The translations under genes were made by a program, and so were the position numbers. A stretch of 64,000 bases of DNA from Gadus chalcogrammus (taxonomy: Eukaryota > Chordata > Actinopteri > Gadiformes > Gadidae), in the NCBI RefSeq assembly GCF_026213295.1, contig NC_079417.1:4799451-4863450 (forward strand), in the 5' to 3' direction. How positions within the stretch are numbered: the stretch's first letter is position 1; each line of letters starts with the position of its first letter. The notes beneath the pieces were generated by a model that made no database searches, was not told the DNA's origin, and saw only the letters and a program-made list of their open reading frames with translations. Of this stretch, positions 52,050-64,000 are shown piece after piece.

Positions 52050-52769
52050 ACACATGCGGTACGAATGAAATAGCATATTTTAAAAATAAACTATTGACCT
52101 TACTCTTGTTTTTATGCAACATACCGGACAACATAGTAGTGTCCTCGTCATTGCTAAAATTTCACATAATTCTGCATAATATAAATAGGTTAAAATATAT
52201 TTTTGGCCCGTGCGTAATTGTCAAGATGCACATTTCGATTAAAACTCACCTTTCTTCTTTTGGATGACTAAATTTGCATTAATTTACTTTTACTTATTTC
52301 CCTGTCCTAAGTCATGCTTAGGGGTACACAGTTGAACACCCTTTTATTTATTTTAAACAAAAACGACCACGTCAACCGGATAACATGACTCCTGTTGCGT
52401 TTGAAACAAGGGTTTCAATCGTCCCGACAGCGACTACTGACACTTAAACATTTTTTACCTCTAAACTTCAAAACTCTGACATTGTACACTTAAGCACAGG
52501 TTTAAGTAATAATTAATCTGTTGTATAGTCCTATTATTATGGCATGAAACAAAAAACACAACTATTTATTACAAAAAAACTACCGCTGGAAGGATTTTAC
52601 TTAGCGCTTTCGAAAACAGGTTTGGGGGATAACATTTGAACGGTGGGACGAAATTACACGAAATTTCGTGGGGTTGGTCTATGGCGACACATTAGTGCCA
52701 TAATTCACTAATGTGATAAAAGTTGCATTCGGGCGTATTATATTATTCCACACGCGTAGATATTAACTG

Positions 52770-52890
52770 CGAGCGCGCAAATGATCTCTGCGCGCGCAAA
52801 ACAGCCTCTCGTGCGCGCAAATTACCTCAGCGCGCGCTAAACAGCCTCTCGCGCGCGCAAATTACCTCAGCGCGCAAAACCTCTCGCAAA
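52770..52890. repeat. GCGC-rich minisatellite, left arm
   Basis: Tandem units of about 36-38 bases: GCGCGCAAATTACCTCAGCG followed by a CGCAAAACAGCCTCTC-type part. The left arm carries about three units. Confidence 0.9.
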
Positions 52891-53544
52891 AGATGTTTTT
52901 ACGCTCTCGCTCAAATTAAATTTTGGCACTATGGGGGAGGGAACCAAGGCAGGGCGGGCTTTCCTATGAATGGCCGTTTCTGAAGCGCGATATTTGATTG
53001 ACAGCCCTCCTCAGCCCTCCTCTCATTCAATTCTGAATTGTACAGTAAATGGCTGAAACGATAGTTACTTATTGTAACTCTAGATTCTATGAGTATAGGC
53101 GCAGCCTTTTAAGGCTATCGCTATTGGGTTATCCCTAGGCGTGAGCCGTAGCACTGAAAAATGTGTAATCCCCGACCACCAACAGCGTGGGCCTCAATTA
53201 CGTCCGCGTGCGGCGTGCCTCAACGACGTCCACATTTCGCAGATATAGTCGGGCGCCGGCGGACGTTCTGCTCCCAATAAACAGCTTTTCTTCAGCTATT
53301 TAAAGGACAATGAGGCCGACACTTAAAAGGCTGCGCCTATACTCATAGAATCTGGAGTTACAATACGTAACTATCGTTTCAGCCATTTACTGTACAATTC
53401 AGAATTGAATGAGAGGAGGGCTGAGGAGGGCTGTCAATCAAATATCGCGCTTCAGAAACGGCCAATCATAGGAAAGCCCGCCCTGCCTTGGTTCCCTCCC
53501 CCATAATGCCAAAATTAAATTCGAGCGAGAGCGTAAAAACATCT

Positions 53545-53710
53545 TTCGCGAGAGGTTTTGCGCTCGCTGAGGTAATTTTCGCGCGTGAGAGGCTGTTTTG
53601 CGCGCGCTGAGGTAATTTGCGCGCGCGAGAGGCTGTTTTGCGCGCACTGAGGTAATTTGCGCGCGCGAGAGGCTGTTTTGCGCGCGCTGAGGTAATTTGC
53701 GCGCTCGCAG
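53545..53710. repeat. GCGC-rich minisatellite, right arm (inverted)
   Basis: Inverted counterpart of the left array with more units (about four to five), e.g. CGAGAGGCTGTTTTGCGCGC and TGAGGTAATTTGCGCGC. Copy number therefore differs between the arms. Confidence 0.9.
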
Positions 53711-53801
53711 TTAATATCTACGTGTGTGGAATAATATAATACCCGAATGCATCTTTTATCACATTAGTGAATTATGGCACTAATGTGTCGCCATATTGGT
53801 C

Positions 53802-54329
53802 AGTCTTGCGTGCTGAATGTAGTGACGAAAGCCTTGCGTGGTTTTCGAGGAAATTGCTGTTTTTCAATCGTCCCGTGTTTCAATGGACCCGGCTCTCCCC
53901 TACTCCATGGAGGCAAAGTTCTTCCCGCATGCCTCACACATGAAAAGATTATATTCTGTGAACGGGAAGACGACGCCGGGGGATTTATTTTGTTCTCTCC
54001 GCAAACAAGTCTGCACACATGCAGAAAGGGATGATATTTATTTTGAGAGAGTAGACCACAGTGTCTCGATGAGAATAGAAGATTACCAATCTCCTATTAA
54101 TCGACAGGCAGCTCAAGTTTGGTAACCAACAGAGCAGACGTTCTTTACTCAAATAGAAGTACAGATAAAAAAAGACTGGGGAAAGTAGAAGTAAAAAAGT
54201 AGATGCTACTCAAACTTGCGCTACCAACTTGTAAGAGTGAGTAGGCGTGGGGGCGGGACCTGAGGTGGGGGTGCAGCTGGACCTAGAGGTGGAGCTGGAA
54301 GAGGAAATCTCCACCCATTGGCTGCTCTG

Positions 54330-54330
<1 letters not shown>
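53802..54330. repeat. Probable older transposon fragment flanking the foldback element
   Basis: Contains TACTCAAATAGAAGTACAGA and AGTAGATGCTACTCAAAC-type sequence near 54145-54225, recalled as part of a common teleost DNA-transposon repeat. An open plus-strand stretch (about 53838-54125) shows no recognised protein family. Confidence 0.4.
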
Positions 54331-58508
<4,178 letters not shown>

Positions 58509-58658
58509 CAGGACTGAGCCTTAACGGTCCGCCCTCCACCCTGGTGAGCCACTCTTTGTTTGCACAACGGGCAGGGGCTAAGCTGAGCCTCTGAGCTGAC
58601 ATGTCCCAGGCATACTAGCAGCCACCGCCAACAGGCCTACGTCAGATTTCAGCCAACG

Positions 58659-58681
58659 TGGTGGTGGTGGTGGTGGTGGTG
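58659..58681 (+). repeat. (GTG)n microsatellite
   Basis: About eight GTG units. Confidence 0.95.
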
Positions 58682-61168
58682 GGAAACTGAAGCCACGGTT
58701 TGCTGTCAAACATGAGTGCTACTCATCCCATTCGCTGGGAGTCATTAGACACGCAGCCAGAGTCAAGAAATACAGCTTCACTTTCACTACGGGCCACTGG
58801 TCTGCTAATGTGGAACTGATCTGTTTGTGACGCGTCACACGTGCACTATCTCTCTGGTGAATACCAAAATGGGCCGTTTATTTTCAGCAGTAACAAAAAT
58901 AGGCCCCCATTCTACAATGAAACACACAAGCAATGTTTTCGTTTGAATCATAATGTAATGTTTTTCCAATGCACCTTCATTACATTGTGTTCAATAGCAA
59001 CTGCTTAGGTGTATTAGATACAAATATAAGCACTAAATAAGATGGAACAACAACCCCCCCCCACCCGTATCCCTGAATACAGGTTTAAAATAAAAAACAA
59101 TTCAGTCTCAAAGATCACATTAGGCCACGAGAAACTATCAAATGGGTAAGACTTTGTTAGTCAACGACATTATTAAAACATTTAAATTATCCATCATATG
59201 CTCTCATTGACATACTTACAAAGGGCATCAGGCTTCAGCTATATTATTAATCAATGCTTTTTTGTTGATTTACCATCATACTTTTAAGCATAGCACTGAT
59301 ATAAATTAGCAGATGCTTTCTTTAGGGTTCTTTGCAATGATTGTAGCGTTGCAGATCTGTCCACTAATGTCCTCAACAATTAACAGAACGCAATATGCCT
59401 CCATAATAAATGTATAAAATAAATTTGTTTTTGTTACTCTTCTTCATAGTCATGGACTTGGCTGTTAGATCTCTGGGGGCCCTAAAAAAAAGGCTGAAAA
59501 AGGCATTTTTTTAGAGACAAACTTGACCTGCTGCCAGATAATAAGCTTGACTGCAGGCACTTTCCACAGTCTCCTTTCATCGTATTCCAGCGTGAATCAA
59601 TAGGGCTAAGTACGTTTAAAGGGTAAATAAACCTCAGTTTGAGGGCTTACGCCAGCACGATAAAGAAATGTAATCCAAGCAATCGGGAGTCGTAAAGAAA
59701 AAGACACCCCACTCATCTCTTTTTTTTTTTTTGTTTGGCGTGATGGCGATTGAGTGTTCAGTTTATTATAAATATGTCAAAAAGCCTTTCGACGTTCAAT
59801 TGCCTTCAGCATATTTGGTCTTTTGGTCTTTCTAATGCAGCCTCCTTGGAGCTCAGCATTATTATGTGTGTTAACTTCTGGGTGAAATACAAACGATGTA
59901 GGAGAAGGAATAGCCTTTTAATAAGTTATGTTTTATGTATGTTAGAAGAACTCACATTCACATACACACAGAAAAGAACGAAGAAAAAATAAAACAGGAG
60001 ATAAAAGAGCTCCAAATGAACAGACCGCTTCATATCGGAAGCAGACATCGTACACACAGACAGACACACACACACGCAAACACGCACACACACACACACA
60101 CAAACACACACTAAATCCAATAGGTTATGACAATTCTTGCTAAATCAATTCCATATATTCCCAAAATATATAAGTTGGGTACCATCTGATGCAACAACCC
60201 TTCATTTATTGTTTAGGGTTCTTCTCTTTAAGTGTACATACTGGTTCCCATGTAGAGTTTATGAATTAGACTAAAAAACGACTCAACATTTCCCAGAATA
60301 CTCTCTCTCTGTTTGTGAAGTGGTGCTCTTCTCCCTTAAAGGGTGCATGAATCAAACCTTAAACTAAAAAAAGAGGACACTTTGGCAGGAATACAAACAT
60401 TTTGTGGAACAGCGAGGCGATGTTGTTTCCCAACCCGAGATGGTGTAAAATACAAGTTTTTATGTACATGTCATCAGTGAGAGATTCATTAAAAGTTAAA
60501 GTATGTTTCAAGTATTAGACATTGAACTTGCGTGTTTCAATGTTTCAACATTCTATCTATATATAAACACATACATACATACACATGCAGAGGAATTTAT
60601 CCCTAGAGACAGAGTGGAGCATTTGTGGACTAAAAAACAAAGAGAGAAAATGAAAAGTAGCAACCCGGGTAAATGCTTTGGTAACACTTTACAACTTTTA
60701 ATAATGTATACATTCATACCTTAGTTGACATGAACACCATTAGTAAACGTGCTGCACACCGTTAGCAAATTATTTTTAATTCTCAATTAACTGGTAGTTA
60801 ATGGTTATTACTACAAGAACTAATTTTTATCAATGGTCAATTAATGTGCGCTTATTGTAAGTGTTACCAATGCATGTTAAACTAAACTCGTATTATTCTC
60901 TCAATATCTATCGTTTTCACCAGTGATGTTTAATGTATTACACTTTTAATCAGAAAATGTTGGTATTTGTTAGACAATTCTGATAATCCTTTACAAGGAC
61001 TTCCCTACTGTACCATACTATATGTCTCTTACACTGTACAACGTAATTTTTCCATTTAATCAACCACACACTAAACTCCACCTGCGTGATGGAGTGATGT
61101 GTGGTTAATGGTCTTAACGGGAACTGTGGTATGAAGAGGATCGTTTTACCACTCAGACTGTCGATACT
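58682..61168. other. Gene-free AT-rich DNA with short CA-rich repeats
   Basis: No recognisable coding exon. An interrupted CA-rich repeat lies at about 60049-60111 and a C-run at about 59054-59062. Confidence 0.45.
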
Positions 61169-61169
61169 G

Positions 61170-61386
61170 AGGAAGGAAGAGGGGGAGGAGGAGGAGGAGG
61201 AGGGGGAGGAGGAGGGGAGGAGGAGGAGGAGGAGGAGGAGGAGGAGGAGGAGGTGGAGGAGGAGGGGGGGAGGAGGAGGAGGAGGAGGAGGAGGAGGGGG
61301 AGGAAGGGGAGGAGGAGGAGGAGGAGGAGGAGGAGGAGGAGGAGGAGGAGGAGGAGGAGGAGGAGGGGAGGGGGAGGAAGGGGAGC
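61170..61386 (+). repeat. (GGA)n purine microsatellite, about 215 bases
   Basis: GGA/GAG triplet array with scattered extra G. Predicted open frames through it are low-complexity poly-Gly/Glu/Arg or poly-Pro and are not genes. Confidence 0.97.
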
Positions 61387-61400
61387 AGAGCATCATTATT

Positions 61401-61753
61401 ACAATCGTTTCCAAATAATTAAAAGAAATTGAGGCAGAAATGCCCGGGGGAAAAAGTAAACGATGAATCTCTTGTTATTCCTATCCCCCATAGGAATGAC
61501 AAGAGATTCATCTTACACTTTTTCCCTCGGACATGCCACATTAGCCAGAGATTGAGTGGTGCTCTGAAATGCTCTGATTAAATGATTAAATGTCAGAATT
61601 GCATTCCCTCTAGGGGACCAGCTGTATATCCAACTAATCATAAAGGTTCTCAAACGTCATATTAACTTGGTGGCTAACTGCTTATCTGGACTATTGTATT
61701 TAGGTGAGTGCTGCATGCAGCGCTCAACTATTGTTCTTCATAAGTTTTATTCT
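61401..61753 (+). repeat. Local direct duplication, copy A
   Basis: Begins ACAATCGTTTCCAAATAATT and ends at TTCTTCATAAGTTTTATTCT. It matches copy B through most of its length, and carries an intact hairpin at 61462-61512. Confidence 0.9.
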
Positions 61754-61895
61754 TTCTTCCTTATTCTCTACAAACTTTGGGACCTATCTCCTTCCTCAAT
61801 TTTTCACCTAGATACTTAAAATAGTCAGAATATCTTGGAATCGCGGGTCTTTTCCGATTTTTTAAATATTTTATACTTTTTAAGATATCATTTTT

Positions 61896-62340
61896 ACAAT
61901 CGTTTCCAAATAATTAAAAGAAATTGAGGCAGAGATGTCAGGGGCAAAAAGTAAAAGATGAATCTCTTGTTATTCCTATCCCCCATAGGAATAACAAGGT
62001 TCAACGATTCAACTTTAAATTGTTCCCTCGAACGAAGAAGCTGATAAAAAAAAACACGGAAGTCAAATAGCTCTTTTCTATAAAACAATAACTTATGAAT
62101 TTGACATTTTGCAGTCTATGAAATAAAGCATCTCTGCCCTTTAACCGATGTATCATAACCACAGTTTTCTGAGACTGATTGAATGTCAGAATTGCATTCC
62201 CTCGAGGGGACCAGCTGTATATCTAACTAATCGTAAGGGTTCTGAAAGGTCAACTTGGTGGCTAACTGCTTATCTGGCCTATTATATTTAGGTGAGTGCT
62301 GCATGCAGCGCTCAACTATTGTTCTTCATAAATTTTATTC
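61896..62340 (+). repeat. Local direct duplication, copy B
   Basis: Same start and end blocks as copy A (e.g. AGTGCTGCATGCAGCGCTCA) with extra sequence in the middle (about 61990-62170). The right half of the hairpin is degraded here. Confidence 0.9.
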
Positions 62341-64000
62341 TGAACATGGGAATCAATGGTTTTCCCGCCAGATTGGTCTACTTTTGGAGGACGTTCAGGC
62401 AGTGCTGCCAGATTGGGCGGTTTTTCCCGCTCTATTGGGCTATTTTTAATCACGCACCTGCTCACTACACACCGGACCAACTGCCCGATTCGCGTCGGTA
62501 AATGAAGTCGGGCTATTTAATCTGGCCGACTCGAACACTGACATGGGCGGTACTCACCTGATATTATAGCCGACGCCGTACGTTCCGCGCTTGCGTGAGA
62601 TGTAATGTCTCCAAAACAACAGGCGGCGCTAGTCTGTGTTGTGGGCCAGAAAACACAAAAATCTGAAGTAGAAGGTCCTAAGAGACTTGCCAGCGACCAC
62701 AAACAGCGATGGTCTATCCTCCACCATGGCGATGAATTTTTGCTCGAGCTCTTCGATCCACATTATTCAATCCAAGGTCAACAATCAAAACGATGCCAAA
62801 CAATGCGTTGAGAGAGTGTGTCGACATCTTCTCCGATTAGAATGTTTATCTGGTATGTTTACCATCCTCACTTCCGGGCTTCACTGATTCGCTAGTCAAT
62901 CTGCTAGCCCTCCACCAATCGGAATGGTAAAAGAATGACCGACTCCAATGGCCGATTACACACATGTGACAGAAAATAAAAAAAGAATCATTCCCAATTA
63001 AAACAAAAGATAAGCCTAATCATTGTTTGCAGTGGCGGTGGTGTTTGGTGGTGCTTCAGCGCCATCAGAAATCCCAATATCACCTCCAAGTAATGGACTG
63101 ATAATTGAGATAAAAATAGTCTGCTTTCTCTGTCTAGTTTTGAATACAGTTTGTTTCTCCAGTTGATCTGTTGACCTGTTGATCTTGTGTCCTCAATTAC
63201 CATAGCAACCATGCAGCAATGGAATGAGTTTTGTTCTGGGCTGGTTTGACCTCTCCTCCTGGCTGGAAATAGTTTGATCACGAAAGATAATATGTTCTGC
63301 TTTGCATTGTCTAAAATATGACCTGCCGACTGGTTTAGGCTGACTGGTTTTGCTTGGACTTCAAAGCAGTGACTAGATTTTTGTTTTAAATTTAGTAAGC
63401 CATGTTAATTAACATATTATAGGGGGGAGTGAAAGTCCAAGCCAAAGTCTTTCCAGTCCGGGATGGTTTTCCTGTGATGCCTTCAGGGGTAAACTGGAAG
63501 CTGGGTGGACAAACATCCATGCACACACATTACACACACACATTACACACAACAATCACGACACTACTGCACTCCTACACTTCATTTCATTCGCGATGAA
63601 TTAAATAGACCAAACGAATAGAAGGGAGACATTTTAATTTCCTCTGTGGCCGTCCAAATGCATGTTTTATTGCGGTGATTTCATTGTAATGGCTTAGGGA
63701 TTCCCTCCATTGAATCATTAATAAAATCAGTTTGAATGAATGATATGCATGCGGAGGCTCCATGAACCAAAGCTTTGTAAGCACTCCGATGCTTTTACTT
63801 AATGGAGTAGACGGGCACGGAGGCTATCTGTCGCATGCCCCCCCCCCCCCCCCCCGCTCCTGGCGCGGGGATCCATGGCTTCGTAATAAGCAAACGTCTT
63901 CTTTCATCGTTGTGTGCTGTGCAGCATATGACCTTGCCCCCTTGCCTTACGTCTCCCACCATTGACAACTCCAAAAAGTCCAATCCATAACAGACAGAGA
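62341..64000. other. Gene-free DNA with transposon-like fragments
   Basis: Around 62365-62450 the sequence repeats CCAGATTGGTCTAC and CCAGATTGGGCGGTTTTTCC-type motifs resembling fish interspersed repeats. A poly-C run lies at about 63839-63855. No gene was recognised. Confidence 0.45.

Larger units (their letters stand above)
52680..53795. mobile_element. 1116-bp foldback transposon with long inverted arms
   Basis: The termini TATGGCGACAC and GTGTCGCCATA are perfect inverted repeats, and they are flanked by the direct 6-base repeat TTGGTC (52674-52679 and 53796-53801), a likely target-site duplication. The inverted similarity continues inward for over 400 bases per arm (about 52680-53110 against 53330-53795). 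It includes ACATTAGTGCCATAATTCAC, the CG-rich array and TCAGCCCTCCTCTCATTCAA. The short centre carries CCTAGGCGTGAGCCGTAGCA, recalled from teleost repeats. No transposase is encoded. Confidence 0.9.

Noticed and set aside
52723..53647. ORFs with repeating ARKTASRARKLPQRA-type sequence
   Set aside because: Periodic peptide from the GCGC minisatellite inside the foldback element, present as both arms on opposite strands; no independent sign of a gene.
52690..53790. A CRISPR-like array suggested by regularly repeated units
   Set aside because: The host is a eukaryote, units are contiguous tandem repeats without unique spacers, and they are mirrored in both transposon arms.
53838..54125. 95-codon plus-strand ORF (MVFEEIAVFQSSRV...)
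   Set aside because: No family resemblance, sits in repeat-like DNA beside the foldback element, and no splice-site or promoter support.
60950..61418. Poly-Pro and poly-Gly/Arg/Glu ORFs
   Set aside because: Translations of the (GGA)n array.

Overview
This is a window of teleost fish nuclear DNA. The genes are split into small exons with GT/AG introns, coding exons are GC-rich, and all identified proteins are vertebrate housekeeping proteins. The non-coding part is AT-rich with many teleost-type interspersed repeats and very long pure (TG)n tracts of about 120 bases. The (TG)n density would suit a gadid (cod-like) genome, but that is inference only. One run of 100 N (51821-51920) marks an assembly gap.

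Layout, left to right. (1) 300-6036, minus: 5' ten coding exons of ppil2 (U-box cyclophilin; the cyclophilin domain lies left of the window). (2) 8096-13466, minus: complete stambp/AMSH (K63-specific JAMM deubiquitinase, nine coding exons, 443 aa), with an inverted-repeat transposon in its first coding intron. (3) 14814-14885, plus: a tRNA-Pro(TGG). (4) 20553-29481, plus: complete slc39a14/ZIP14 (metal transporter) with two alternative, equal-length versions of exon 4. (5) 32863-44622, plus: complete ascc2 (18 coding exons, CUE-domain ubiquitin receptor of the ASCC helicase complex). (6) 47014-50431, minus: complete rnf215 (membrane RING-H2 E3 ligase, ten coding exons), tail-to-tail with ascc2 and head-to-head with (7) 50964-51605, plus: the first two coding exons of a SEC14-like lipid-transfer gene. 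Its second exon carries a one-base deletion relative to the family, and no later exon is seen to the right. (8) 51606-64000: about 12 kb with no recognisable gene, holding the N gap, a 1116-bp foldback transposon with a perfect 11-bp inverted terminus and a 6-bp target duplication, long (AG)n and (GGA)n arrays, and a local direct duplication with a near-perfect hairpin.

There is no operon-like logic. Three of the genes act in ubiquitin biology (U-box ligase, K63 deubiquitinase, K63-ubiquitin-binding CUE protein) and a fourth is a RING ligase, but this is probably coincidental synteny. PPIL2, ASCC2, RNF215 and SEC14L2 are all on human chromosome 22q, whereas STAMBP (2p) and SLC39A14 (8p) are not, so the block mixes ancestral linkages.

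Exon limits were worked out by eye from GT/AG sites, reading phase and recalled family sequences. For the four complete genes the summed exon lengths are exact multiples of three with no internal stop.
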